DNA from: Gracilimonas sp.
GTDB taxonomy: Bacteria; Bacteroidota; Rhodothermia; Balneolales; Balneolaceae
DNA length: 64,000 bases
Direction: 5' to 3'
Assembly: GCF_017641085.1 (NCBI RefSeq)
Contig: NZ_JAEPPI010000002.1
Coordinates: 744,001-808,000 of the forward strand
Shown here: positions 1 through 8,023 of the stretch, in pieces
Position numbering within the stretch: position 1 is the first letter of the stretch
Layout of the letters: every line of letters begins with the position of its first letter
The notes under the pieces: model-generated
The model's database searches: none
Seen by the model: only the letters and a program-made list of their open reading frames with translations
Told to the model about the DNA's origin: nothing
Position numbers and translations under genes: made by a program

Positions 1-113
1 TCTTTAACCTCTTGATAAGGGGTTACCAGAGAATCATACAGATAGTACGAAAGACCAAGAATGATTACTCCGAATACAATTGTCAAAATTTTATTACGCG
101 ATTCAATGTCCAT
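1..113 (-). CDS. Hypothetical membrane-anchored protein, N-terminal fragment
   Basis: The reverse strand opens with ATG at 113 and stays in frame to the window edge, giving 37 residues and no stop. The peptide starts MDIESRNKI and then has one hydrophobic segment (about residues 9-27), followed by a polar stretch. This is the pattern of a short cytoplasmic tail plus a single membrane helix, or an uncleaved signal anchor. The rest of the gene lies outside the window, so no function can be given. It is divergent from the MATE gene across a 175-bp gap. That it is a real gene is inferred from the clean start and the membrane helix. Confidence 0.6.
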   Translation of the reverse strand, partial: MDIESRNKILTIVFGVIILGLSYYLYDSLVTPYQEVK

Positions 114-288
114 GTGAAAAGCAAATGAGTTAATTAATTAAGTTTTATCCCAAGAAATTTCGGAAAAAGAAAATACACGCACACCCATAGATATGCAACT
201 TTATAGGCGATTGAAAAATATGAATTCATAATTCTTTTTCAGCCCTTATTTTCAGGCTGCCGTTATTAATCTCTAAAGCCCCGTTTAA

Positions 289-1587
289 TTGAACCGGAAA
301 ATACTCCGTCTTGCCATTCCAAACATCATAAGTAATCTTTCGGTACCCCTGCTCGGGGCCATTGATACGGCGGTTGTAGGGCGCCTTGAGCACGTTTATT
401 ACCTGGGGGCCATAGCGGTAGGGAGCATCATATTTGATTTTATTTTTTGGGGATTCGGCTTTTTACGGATGGGAACAACCGGCATGGTTGCGCAGGCTTA
501 TGGTGCTCAGGAGGAGCGAAAAACCCGAATCATTCTATTTCGGGTATTGCTGGTAGCTGCGGCCAGCAGTTTGTTAATCCTTCTCATTCAGTATCCACTG
601 ATTGAAGTTTCGCTGTACCTGGTAAATGCCTCTCCCGAAGTGGAGGAATATACCCGCCTGTACTATCACATCCGCATTTTTGCCGCACCGGCCACCCTGG
701 CTTTATTTGGGTTGAACGGTTGGTTCCTGGGAATGCAGAACTCAACCTACCCCATGATCGTCACCATTTTCTTAAACCTTGTAAATATTGCGCTGAACCT
801 GATTTTTGTGTTCCGGTTCAATATGACGGTGGATGGAGTGGCTACGGGTAGTTTGGTTGCCAGCTTTCTGGCGCTCGGGCTGGCTTTCATTCTATATAAG
901 AGGAGATACGGTGGTGTTAAGCTCAATATAAAATGGGATGAACTGATTGAAGCCGAAGAATTGAAAAAATTCTTTTCGGTGAACCGCGATATTGTAATCC
1001 GGACCTTATGTCTCATTTTCTCCTATGCTTTTTTTACGGCAAAATCGGCAGCGATGGGAGATGTGGTGCTGGCTGCAAATACGATTCTGCTGCAAATGTG
1101 GTACATCAGTTCATACGGAACCGACGGTTTTGCTTACGCAGCTGAGAGTTTGGTTGGTCGGTTTAAGGGAGCAAAAGACGACGACAAGCTAAAGAAAGCG
1201 GTAACTGCCAACATGCTTTGGGGATTGGGCCTGGGCCTGCTCGGTACCATCACTTATGCGTTCTTTGATGCAGAAATTATATCCCTTTTTACAGATAAAG
1301 AGAATGTGATTACCGTCGCCATGGGTGTTGTCATCTGGCTGATTGTAGCTCCGGTCGTTAACAGCGTATGTTTTATTTGGGATGGGATTTACATAGGAGC
1401 GACAGCAACCGGTGCTATGCGAAATTCCATGCTTGTTGCCACGGTTCTGGTATTTATTCCGGTATATTTTATAAGTGAACCGTTTGCAGGCATTCATGCG
1501 TTATGGATGGCGATGACGGCATTTATGGTAGCTCGAGGTGTAGTGCTGTCTGTCTATGCACCGTCCCGAATATTTGGTAAAAGGTAA
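289..1587 (+). CDS. MATE family efflux transporter (DinF-like)
   Basis: This predicted 12-helix inner-membrane exporter of the multidrug and toxic compound extrusion family would pump cationic drugs or toxins out in exchange for Na+ or H+. The 432-residue protein has the normal family length. Near the N-terminus it shows the DinF-type pattern LAIPNIISNLSVPLLGAIDT followed by VVGRLE. The second half repeats the six-helix bundle. The start is TTG at 289; no ATG lies close upstream and the codons after it already match the family N-terminus. The stop is 7 bases before the ATG of the BrkB-family gene, so the two are probably co-transcribed. The substrate cannot be read from sequence. Confidence 0.9.
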   Translation: MNRKILRLAIPNIISNLSVPLLGAIDTAVVGRLEHVYYLGAIAVGSIIFDFIFWGFGFLRMGTTGMVAQAYGAQEERKTRIILFRVLLVAAASSLLILLIQYPLIEVSLYLVNASPEVEEYTRLYYHIRIFAAPATLALFGLNGWFLGMQNSTYPMIVTIFLNLVNIALNLIFVFRFNMTVDGVATGSLVASFLALGLAFILYKRRYGGVKLNIKWDELIEAEELKKFFSVNRDIVIRTLCLIFSYAFFTAKSAAMGDVVLAANTILLQMWYISSYGTDGFAYAAESLVGRFKGAKDDDKLKKAVTANMLWGLGLGLLGTITYAFFDAEIISLFTDKENVITVAMGVVIWLIVAPVVNSVCFIWDGIYIGATATGAMRNSMLVATVLVFIPVYFISEPFAGIHALWMAMTAFMVARGVVLSVYAPSRIFGKR

Positions 1588-1594
1588 TCAAGTG

Positions 1595-2518
1595 ATGAAA
1601 CTATTTAAGAGAACATCCAAAATCGTACTTAGTGCGATTAATTCATTTATAGAAGACAACTGTTTTCAATACAGTGCAGCAGTTTCCTTTTATACGCTTT
1701 TTTCTCTTGCTCCCATCGTAATGATAGCCGTTTACATCGCAGGTTTTTTTATAGGTGATGCCAGTGTGATGCGGGAGCTGACGAACTTTCTTGAAAAAAA
1801 CATCGGTCAGGCAAGTTCAGAGGCAGTCATGCTTTTGGTTGAAACCATACAAACAGATTCGCGGAATATTCTGTACTTATTTCTCAGTATCGCTTTTCTC
1901 ATCATTTCTGCCACAACGGTGTTCATTCAGTTCAAAGATTCTTTTAACCGGGTTTTAAATGTGGTAGCAAAGCCGGAGATCGGGTTTTCAAAAGTATTGA
2001 TCGACCGGGTTATGGCCTTTGGAATGATTATGCTATTGGGTATAGCCATGATCTTTTCATTGATCCTCGACTCAACCCTGGTATGGCTCTTTGAATTCCT
2101 GCTTTCCAGTTTTGAGACAGCTCAGCTCTATTTGATTGGGTTCGGAAGCAACATTCTTACGCTTTTCATGGTCTTTTTTGCGGTCTTGGTTATGTTTTAC
2201 ACCTTGCCGGATGCCAAAGTACGATGGCGACCCTTATTGATAGGAAGCCTGATCACTACGCTGCTTTTGGCGATTGGAAAATTCGGGGTGGGGATGATTA
2301 TTGGAAACAGCTCGCTGAATCAACTCTCCGGGGCTTCCTCTTCCATCATTATTTTGATGTTGTGGGTGTACTATTCCAGTAATATTATCTTTTTTGGGAT
2401 TGAGTTAGTGAAAGCCCTCGCCGAATATGGCGAAGGGGAAATCAAAGCCGGCCGGTTTGCCCGAAAAATAAAGATGGTGGAAATGCCGGGAACAAAGAAG
2501 GAGTCCGACAAATTATGA
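1595..2518 (+). CDS. YihY/BrkB family inner-membrane protein
   Basis: This is a polytopic membrane protein of the YihY/virulence factor BrkB family, about 307 residues with roughly six transmembrane segments (YSAAVSFYTLFSLAPI in the first conserved block, then LILDSTLVWLFEFLL and further hydrophobic stretches). The molecular function of the family is not settled; the old RNase BN assignment is wrong. The frame is open from 1556, but ATG 1595 is preferred because AAAGG lies about 10 bases upstream and the upstream start would overlap the MATE gene. The C-terminal tail is charged and cytoplasmic. The stop overlaps the start of the SixA-like gene as ATGA, so translation is probably coupled. Confidence 0.88.
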   Translation: MKLFKRTSKIVLSAINSFIEDNCFQYSAAVSFYTLFSLAPIVMIAVYIAGFFIGDASVMRELTNFLEKNIGQASSEAVMLLVETIQTDSRNILYLFLSIAFLIISATTVFIQFKDSFNRVLNVVAKPEIGFSKVLIDRVMAFGMIMLLGIAMIFSLILDSTLVWLFEFLLSSFETAQLYLIGFGSNILTLFMVFFAVLVMFYTLPDAKVRWRPLLIGSLITTLLLAIGKFGVGMIIGNSSLNQLSGASSSIIILMLWVYYSSNIIFFGIELVKALAEYGEGEIKAGRFARKIKMVEMPGTKKESDKL

Positions 2519-3024
2519 AGCAGATTTTATTAATGAGACATGCTAAGTCGAGCTGGGAAAACCCGGATTTGAAAGACTTTGACCGGCCGCTTGCCAAACG
2601 GGGCCTGAATGACGCTCCCAGAATGGGCAAATACCTGAAGAAAATTAAGTATAAACCTGCTTTGGTGATTTCATCGCCGGCTCAACGCGCAAAAGAAACC
2701 ACGCAGTTGAGTATGGAGGCGGCCAAGCTTGATGAACAACAGATCACGTGGAATGACGATCTTTACTTTGGTTCGGTGCGGGATTATCTCGGGGCTATAC
2801 AATCGGCTTCGGATGAGTTTGAGCGAATTATGTTGGTGGGGCATAATCCTTTAATGGAAAGCACAACCGGAGTATTGGCAGGCGGTCAGGATAAAACGGC
2901 GGTTCGCATGCCAACAGCAGCCATTGTGTGTTTAGAAAGTTTTGCTGATTCCTGGGAAACCATTGCTCCCGGCACCTGTCAGATAAAATGGATGATGATA
3001 CCCAAGGTGGTTAAAAAGTTATAG
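2515..3024 (+). CDS. SixA-like histidine phosphatase family protein
   Basis: This is a 169-residue member of the histidine phosphatase (phosphoglycerate mutase-like) superfamily, closest in size and motifs to SixA, which removes phosphate from phosphohistidine of HPt domains. The RHG-type motif is RHAKS, with H9 as the expected phosphorylated nucleophile. The second catalytic histidine is H110 in LVGHNP, and the conserved SSPAQRAKET segment is at about 53-63. The gene overlaps the preceding one by 4 bases and ends the operon. The window is rich in phosphorelay proteins, so a SixA role is attractive, but the family also contains small-molecule phosphatases and the substrate is not shown. Confidence 0.85.
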   Translation: MKQILLMRHAKSSWENPDLKDFDRPLAKRGLNDAPRMGKYLKKIKYKPALVISSPAQRAKETTQLSMEAAKLDEQQITWNDDLYFGSVRDYLGAIQSASDEFERIMLVGHNPLMESTTGVLAGGQDKTAVRMPTAAIVCLESFADSWETIAPGTCQIKWMMIPKVVKKL

Positions 3025-3039
3025 AGGTGTTAGAGGCAA

Positions 3040-3166
3040 GGTTTTAGGTGTTAGGTTTTAGGATAAGCGAATAGGGCAGACAATTAAGCCTTATATAACA
3101 CGGCGACTGCTTTCAGCCTAAGTTATTTGAATCAACACGAACAACCCTAAAACCTAACATCTAAAA
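3040..3166. repeat. Long imperfect inverted repeat between genes
   Basis: The left arm 3040-3062 (ggttttaggtgttaggtttt plus agg) is complementary to the right arm starting at 3146 (cctaaaacctaacatctaaa...), with one mismatch over about 21 bases and an inner spacer of about 83 bases. Weaker complementarity continues beyond the inner pairing to about 3185 on the right. Both arms are built from TTAGGTTTT-like units. It lies just downstream of the SixA-like gene. It could be a miniature repeat element or a folded 3' end; there is no T-run to support a simple terminator. Confidence 0.6.
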
Positions 3167-3258
3167 ACTAAAACCTATCCCTCAAAACCAGTCCACACTT
3201 TTCTAACGAATTGTTATATTAGCCAAGTAAATAAATTCAACCCTCACATCTACAGCAG

Positions 3259-3609
3259 ATGCAATACAAACAAAATTACTTTTACCTTTGCAAAACCCCG
3301 TTAAGCGCCGAAGGTCCTGAACATGTTGAGATCATAACCCGCGCCGAAAACAGCGAAGATTTCCCCCGGGTGTTCAAGGAGTATGAAGAATATCGCTCTC
3401 ACGCTTTTAACGATGATGATATTTATAGTGTAGTTCGAGCAGACGATATTTATGAACTGGTACGAACCGGAACCGAGAATGAAGCTAAGGAATTAGCTTA
3501 CGAAAAGGCGGAGCAGGAAATCATTACCAACCTGCAGCATCGTGTGATGCAGGGCAAAGATGCTAACGCCAAAGGAATACTGAAAGAAGTGTATGGCATA
3601 GAAGAATAA
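3259..3609 (+). CDS. Conserved small hypothetical protein
   Basis: I do not recognise this 116-residue protein. It is acidic, soluble and has no signal peptide or membrane helix. The first half looks like a small alpha/beta fold (QNYFYLCKTPLS, then alternating charged and hydrophobic strands) and the second half is helical and charged (TENEAKELAYEKAEQEIIT). It is a single-gene unit: an inverted repeat lies upstream and a strong rho-independent terminator 25 bases downstream. ATG 3259 is the only good start in the frame. No function is proposed. Confidence 0.7.
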   Translation: MQYKQNYFYLCKTPLSAEGPEHVEIITRAENSEDFPRVFKEYEEYRSHAFNDDDIYSVVRADDIYELVRTGTENEAKELAYEKAEQEIITNLQHRVMQGKDANAKGILKEVYGIEE

Positions 3610-3634
3610 CAGCATTCTTCATTTAAACAAATTG

Positions 3635-3670
3635 AATCCCGCATGCTTAACAGTGTGCGGGATTTTTTTG
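3635..3670 (+). terminator. Rho-independent terminator
   Basis: A perfect 9-bp stem (aatcccgca at 3635-3643 with tgcgggatt at 3656-3664) is followed by a run of T. It ends the transcript of the 3259-3609 gene. Confidence 0.85.
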
Positions 3671-3823
3671 TGATAAATACTCTCGATGATGCTGATTGTA
3701 AATCCTTTTTACTATTCACTTACATTTTGGAACCGTGGCCGCTCAGTTTTGTTTTGATAACTGAATATTCACGAATAAAATGATACTCAGATGGATATTG
3801 AAACATTAAACGGAGTCGAAAAA

Positions 3824-4294
3824 ATGAAAGTGAACATTGGAATTTCTGAAGACCATCGGGAGAAAATTGCGGCAGGCTTGTCAAAGGTTTTGGCCGATTC
3901 TTACCTGCTGTATTTGAAAACACATAACTATCACTGGAATGTAACCGGTGAGCTATTCCATCAGCTGCACGAGCAGTTTGAAGAGCAGTATTCTGAACTC
4001 GCGGAAGCTATTGACGAGATTGCCGAACGCATCAGGGCGTTAGGATTCAGGGCTCCGGGTACTTTTAAGGAGTTCAACGAAATTGCTTCTATCGAAGAAG
4101 ACACCGACCGGCCGAAAGCACTGGATATGGTCAAGCGCCTCACAGAAGCGAATGAGCAGGTTATCAGAACAGCACGAGAGGCCTTAGAGCCCGCTAAAGC
4201 AGCTGATGATGAAGCCACGATTGATTTATTAACAGAGCGGCTGACCGTTCATTCCAAAACCGCATGGATGTTAAGAAGTCATTTAGAAGACTAA
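3824..4294 (+). CDS. dps: Dps family ferritin-like DNA-protection protein
   Basis: Dps forms a 12-subunit shell that oxidises and stores iron with hydrogen peroxide and protects DNA in stress. All four inter-subunit ferroxidase ligands can be seen in the proper spacing. Numbered from ATG 3824 they are H37 (in HNYHWNV), H49 (in QLHEQF), D64 and E68 (in AIDEIAERIR). The frame is open from ATG 3791. I prefer ATG 3824 because GGAG lies about 9 bases upstream and it gives the usual length of about 156 residues; the longer form would add 11 residues. The CsbD stress gene lies 50 bases downstream, fitting a stress/stationary-phase pair. Confidence 0.92.
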   Translation: MKVNIGISEDHREKIAAGLSKVLADSYLLYLKTHNYHWNVTGELFHQLHEQFEEQYSELAEAIDEIAERIRALGFRAPGTFKEFNEIASIEEDTDRPKALDMVKRLTEANEQVIRTAREALEPAKAADDEATIDLLTERLTVHSKTAWMLRSHLED

Positions 4295-4344
4295 AGCAGT
4301 TATCCTACACCACGAATTTTAACTAAATAAACAGGAGAGATCCC

Positions 4345-4530
4345 ATGAATGATTTAACCATTAAAGGAACATGGAACGAAGTAAAAGGAAAATTAAAGCA
4401 GAAGTATTCAGAGCTGACTGATGATGATCTCGCTTTTACCGAGGGTAAAGAAGATGAGCTTTTGGGCCGTCTTCAAGGCAAACTTGGTAAAACGAAAGAC
4501 GAGATCAAGAAAGAAATAGCAGAGCTCTGA
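4345..4530 (+). CDS. CsbD family stress-response protein
   Basis: This 61-residue highly charged protein shows the CsbD/YjbJ signature: the N-terminal [16 protein letters not shown] helix, the central [21 protein letters not shown] segment and the [11 protein letters not shown] helix. CsbD-like proteins are small, abundant general-stress proteins of unknown mechanism. A good ribosome-binding site (caggagag) lies 9 bases before the ATG. It sits between dps and an mscS-type gene and is followed by a terminator, so it is probably expressed with or alongside dps under stress. Confidence 0.92.
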   Translation: MNDLTIKGTWNEVKGKLKQKYSELTDDDLAFTEGKEDELLGRLQGKLGKTKDEIKKEIAEL

Positions 4531-4551
4531 AAAGAATCGCATAGTAGCTTG

Positions 4552-4580
4552 AAGGGAAGGTTAACGCCTTCCCTTTTTTA
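4552..4580 (+). terminator. Rho-independent terminator
   Basis: The stem gggaagg (4554-4560) pairs with ccttccc (4567-4573), extended by A/T pairs, and a T-rich tract follows. It ends the csbD-type transcript. Confidence 0.85.
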
Positions 4581-4659
4581 TATGTATATCAAAACCTGAC
4601 TGTAAGTGAATTTTTAAGGATATTCACTTCATTAAAAATTAAAGATCATAAAAATAAGC

Positions 4660-5481
4660 ATGGACAATTTTAACATTACCACAGAAGACATCATGAATCT
4701 CGTGACCACTTTCGGTCCAAAGTTGCTTGCCGCGGTTGCGACTCTGGTAATCGGGCTATGGATTGTGAAGTTTATTGTGAAAGGAGCCACCAAAGTATTG
4801 AATCGAAGTAGCGTGGATGAGGCTCTGGTTTCTTTTTTGCGAAGCCTTATTTCCATGTTGCTCAAGGTCATGGTTTATATTTCCGCGCTGGGTATGCTGG
4901 GCATAGAAATGACGTCTTTTATTGCCGTGTTGGGTGCGGCCGGTTTAGCGGTGGGGTTAGCACTGCAGGGCAGTTTATCGAATTTCGCAGGTGGAGTGTT
5001 GATCTTGTTCTTTAAGCCGTTTAAAGTGGGCGATTTTATTGAAAGAGGAAGCGAGTCGGGGACTGTTGAAAAGATTGATATTCTGCATACGCATCTTCAA
5101 ACCCCCAATAATCAGCTTATTGTAATTCCGAACGGGCAGCTTGCCAATTCTCCCGTAACCAATTACTCAGCCAAAGAAACCCGGCGTGCTGTTTTCCCGG
5201 TTGGCATCGGCTACAGTTCGGATGTAAAAAAAGCACGTGAAGTTATTTTGCGGGTGCTGAATGAAGATGAACGAGTTTTGCAAGACCCGGCTCCGGTTGT
5301 TGTGCTCACAAACCTTGGAGACAGTTCGCTGGATCTATCTGCCCGCGCCTGGACTAAAACCGAAAATTATTGGGGCTTTTTCTGGGATAATCTCGAAAAA
5401 ATAAAAGAAGAGTTGGATAAAGAAGGGATCGAAATTCCATTCCCTCAGCGCGACATCCACGTATTCCAGGAAAAGGAATGA
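4660..5481 (+). CDS. Small-conductance mechanosensitive channel, MscS family
   Basis: This predicted inner-membrane tension-gated channel releases solutes on hypo-osmotic shock. The 273-residue protein has the E. coli MscS plan: TM1 at about 17-42, TM2 at about 57-78, and the Gly/Ala-rich pore helix TM3 at about 88-115 (GAAGLAVGLALQGSLSNFAG). The beta domain follows (FKPFKVGDFIE, then VIPNGQLANSPVTNYS) with an alpha/beta C-terminal part. ATG 4660 is the natural start. It stands alone downstream of the csbD terminator. Confidence 0.93.
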   Translation: MDNFNITTEDIMNLVTTFGPKLLAAVATLVIGLWIVKFIVKGATKVLNRSSVDEALVSFLRSLISMLLKVMVYISALGMLGIEMTSFIAVLGAAGLAVGLALQGSLSNFAGGVLILFFKPFKVGDFIERGSESGTVEKIDILHTHLQTPNNQLIVIPNGQLANSPVTNYSAKETRRAVFPVGIGYSSDVKKAREVILRVLNEDERVLQDPAPVVVLTNLGDSSLDLSARAWTKTENYWGFFWDNLEKIKEELDKEGIEIPFPQRDIHVFQEKE

Positions 5482-5485
5482 TTGT

Positions 5486-5616
5486 CGAATGATCGATTTT
5501 TGATTGCAGATTTTTCATGGCACCTCAAAGCGTCCGAAGGTCCTTTGAGCGTTGCTTGCAGTTACTCAGATGCCAAGACTGTTTCAAAAATCGTAAATCG
5601 GTCTTTCGATCATTCG
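5486..5616. repeat. 131-bp nested inverted repeat (miniature-element-like)
   Basis: The ends are a perfect 11-bp inverted pair: cgaatgatcga at 5486-5496 and tcgatcattcg at 5606-5616. The arms continue imperfectly for about 31 bases (both reach gattttt-type ends). Inside are a second pair (tggca near 5519, tgcca near 5570) and a third, ctcaaag at 5524-5530 with ctttgag at 5544-5550. The nested symmetry gives one long imperfect hairpin. No transposase is present. Confidence 0.6.
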
Positions 5617-5681
5617 CAAATCATCAACTCTGCAAAACGCATCAATCATTTTCGTTTGTTCAAAGTTTTCCTGCTTATCTG

Positions 5682-5711
5682 TTTGATCTGAAATACTTTG
5701 CCGGACTTTTG
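5682..5711 (+). promoter_or_regulatory. Candidate Bacteroidota-type promoter of the DUF349 gene
   Basis: TTTG at 5682-5685 is separated by 18 bases from GACTTTTG at 5704-5711, one mismatch from the TAnnTTTG -7 element. The transcript would start near 5718, leaving a leader of about 95 bases before GTG 5814. Confidence 0.35.
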
Positions 5712-5813
5712 CTTTATATTGCCAAAGATTAGGCAGATATATTATCTTAACTAATCTAAGCAAGAAGGCTACGAGCCGTTAATCAAAAGACCTACGAGGA
5801 AAGGAAGGTTACT

Positions 5814-7841
5814 GTGGAGAACCTGGAGCAACAAAACGCAAACTCTGAAAAAGAGACCGAGAAAGACGAACTTGAAAACAGTGCTGAAGAAGCTACTTCC
5901 GAAGAAGAAACTTCAGTTGATAATGAGGAGCAGGCTGCGCCTCCAAAAGAAGAAGAAGCCGAGCCGGTAGAAAAGCCGGAGAATACAGCCGAAGAAGAGA
6001 CGCCTGCCGAAGATTCAGAGACCGTTGATGAAGCAGAGGAAACGGGTGAGCCGGAATCAGAAGCTGCGCCGGATTCGGAGGCTGATGAGGTGACAGAGGA
6101 AGATGAAGCAGAGGCAGAAGTAGCTGAGGAAGAAAGTGAAGAGACTGCTGAGGATGCCGAGTCGTTTTATGCTGAGATTGTAGAGCGGGCTAAAGAACTG
6201 GTGGTACAGACAGACTGGGCCTTTGTTACCACAGAACTGGCTAATCTTGCCCAGAATGTTACAGAAGGACCTAAGTCCACCAGTGAAAAGGCCAGTCAGC
6301 TAATTGATGAATTCCAGGAGCTGCGGGATAACTTTGAGCAGAAGAAAAAAGAGCATTACGAAGAGCTGAACCGCAAGAAAGAAGAAAATCTTGCTAAGAA
6401 AAAAGAGCTGCTGAAGTCCCTGTCCGACATTATAAATGAGGAAAACTGGACGGCAACCAAAGAGGTGGGCAAAATTAAAGGCCAGTGGGAAAACATTAAG
6501 CTGCTGCCACAAGGCGAAGCCGAAGCTTTAGATAAGCGCTTTAAAGAATTGATGGACGAGTTTGAAGATCATAAAGTAGATCGGCTCGTGAAGAAACTTC
6601 AGAAAGAAGAAGAGAATTTAGAGCTGAAGCTGCTTCTGCTTGATAAAATGGATGCGCTCACTCAAAAGCTCAATGAGAATACTCCTGACTTTGAAGAATT
6701 AGAAGATCAGTTTAATAAGTTGATTTCTCAGTGGAGAAAGGTGGGGCGTGTGCCTTCCGAGAAAAATCAGCCGCTCTGGGATCGGTTCAACGCTGTGCAG
6801 GATACATTCAACGAAGTTCGCTTCAAAGTTGATAAAGAATACCGCGAACAGATTGAGAGAGCCCTTTCTAAGAAAAAGAAATTGGTGAAAGAAGCCGAAG
6901 CGTTGGTTGATCAGGAAAATATTGCAAAAGCTGCCCGTAAGGTGAATAAGCTTCACAAAGCCTGGAAAAACGCAGGTAACCTCCCGCAGAAAGATGAAAA
7001 TGAGATGTGGGATCTGTTTAAAGCAGCCACCGACAAATTCAATGAGATGAAGTCGGATAACATTGATAAGCTGCGTGAACAGGAAGAGGCCAATCTCGAA
7101 AAGAAATACGAACTGATTAAAGAAGCGGAAGAAGCCAAAGACACTGACGACTTTGATGCTGGCCACCAGAAAATGCAAAGCCTGATGAGCCGGTGGAAGA
7201 AAATTGGTCCGGTTCCCAGAAAACAATCTTCTAAAATCTGGAAGAAGTTTAAAGGCGCGATGGATGTGTTTTATGATCGCCGCCGGGAAGCTTTCAAAGG
7301 AGAGCGAAAAGACCAGAAGGAAAACCTGGAGAAAAAACAGGAAATTCTTGAAAAGCTGAAAGAGTTAGGCAAGCACGACGATCCCGCACTGGCTGTTCAG
7401 GAAGCCAAGAAGTTGCAGCAGGACTTTAAAGACATTGGCTACGTTCCCATTAAAATGAAGAACAAGATCTGGAAGCAGTATCGGGAAGCGTGTGATGTAA
7501 TTTATGATCGCTATCGCGCGCTGGGATCCGATCTTGGAATGGAGAAAAAGCTGGCTAACCAGGGAATTGATCCGGATACCCGAAAAGACATTATCAAGCT
7601 CCAGAAAGAGCGGGACAAGCTCAAAAAAGATGTTTCTAAACTGGAAAGTGAAATGATCCAGTACCAAGAAGCTAAAACTTATTTCAAGCCAACCAACCGG
7701 GGAAATGCCTTGAAGGATGAGCTTCAGGAAAAAATTGATAAAGCCGAAAACTCAATCGCTGAGAAAGAAGAACGGCTAAAAGAAATCAATAAAGAAATCG
7801 ACCAGCTTAAACGAACCGGAGACAGCGACGAAGAAGAATAA
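5814..7841 (+). CDS. DUF349 repeat protein with acidic N-terminal tail
   Basis: This cytoplasmic 675-residue coiled-coil protein has unknown biochemical role. The first 115 or so residues are a very acidic, disordered tail made almost only of E, D, A, P, S and T. The rest holds about five DUF349-type helical repeats, recognisable by W..(I/V)G.(V/L)P followed by a W..F helix: WENIKLLP, WRKVGRVP, WKNAGNLP, WKKIGPVP and FKDIGYVP. A final coiled coil with many K and E residues closes the protein. The start is GTG 5814 with AAGGAAGG 5-12 bases upstream. It is a single-gene unit. Confidence 0.85.
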   Translation: MENLEQQNANSEKETEKDELENSAEEATSEEETSVDNEEQAAPPKEEEAEPVEKPENTAEEETPAEDSETVDEAEETGEPESEAAPDSEADEVTEEDEAEAEVAEEESEETAEDAESFYAEIVERAKELVVQTDWAFVTTELANLAQNVTEGPKSTSEKASQLIDEFQELRDNFEQKKKEHYEELNRKKEENLAKKKELLKSLSDIINEENWTATKEVGKIKGQWENIKLLPQGEAEALDKRFKELMDEFEDHKVDRLVKKLQKEEENLELKLLLLDKMDALTQKLNENTPDFEELEDQFNKLISQWRKVGRVPSEKNQPLWDRFNAVQDTFNEVRFKVDKEYREQIERALSKKKKLVKEAEALVDQENIAKAARKVNKLHKAWKNAGNLPQKDENEMWDLFKAATDKFNEMKSDNIDKLREQEEANLEKKYELIKEAEEAKDTDDFDAGHQKMQSLMSRWKKIGPVPRKQSSKIWKKFKGAMDVFYDRRREAFKGERKDQKENLEKKQEILEKLKELGKHDDPALAVQEAKKLQQDFKDIGYVPIKMKNKIWKQYREACDVIYDRYRALGSDLGMEKKLANQGIDPDTRKDIIKLQKERDKLKKDVSKLESEMIQYQEAKTYFKPTNRGNALKDELQEKIDKAENSIAEKEERLKEINKEIDQLKRTGDSDEEE

Positions 7842-8023
7842 CAAGCGCTTTCCGTTTGTTTAATATTTTTATACAATGTTGGGCGTTGGATTCTAACTGA
7901 TTATCCTGCATTCATTTAGTTTTAGAAAACATTAACAGGGAAGAAAATACCGTTCGATTTACACATATTAAGGGGTGCACGATTGAACATGTATAGATAG
8001 GTAAGCAGAGGTGTATAAGTAAT

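Larger units (their letters stand above)
5482..5813. other. Intergenic region with palindromic repeat and leader of the DUF349 gene
   Basis: This 332-bp gap holds no convincing gene. Two overlapping open frames here are low-complexity translations of the repeat. The first half is a nested inverted repeat (5486-5616). The second half carries a candidate promoter (5682-5711) and a purine-rich ribosome-binding site (aggaaaggaagg) just before the GTG start at 5814. Confidence 0.6.

Noticed and set aside
5482-5732. Two overlapping 69- and 71-codon plus-strand frames after the MscS gene
   Set aside because: They lie inside the nested inverted repeat, have no ribosome-binding site and show no protein-like pattern.
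6699-7226. 175-codon minus-strand frame opposite the DUF349 gene
   Set aside because: It is an F/L/I-rich mirror of the lysine/glutamate-rich coiled coil on the plus strand.
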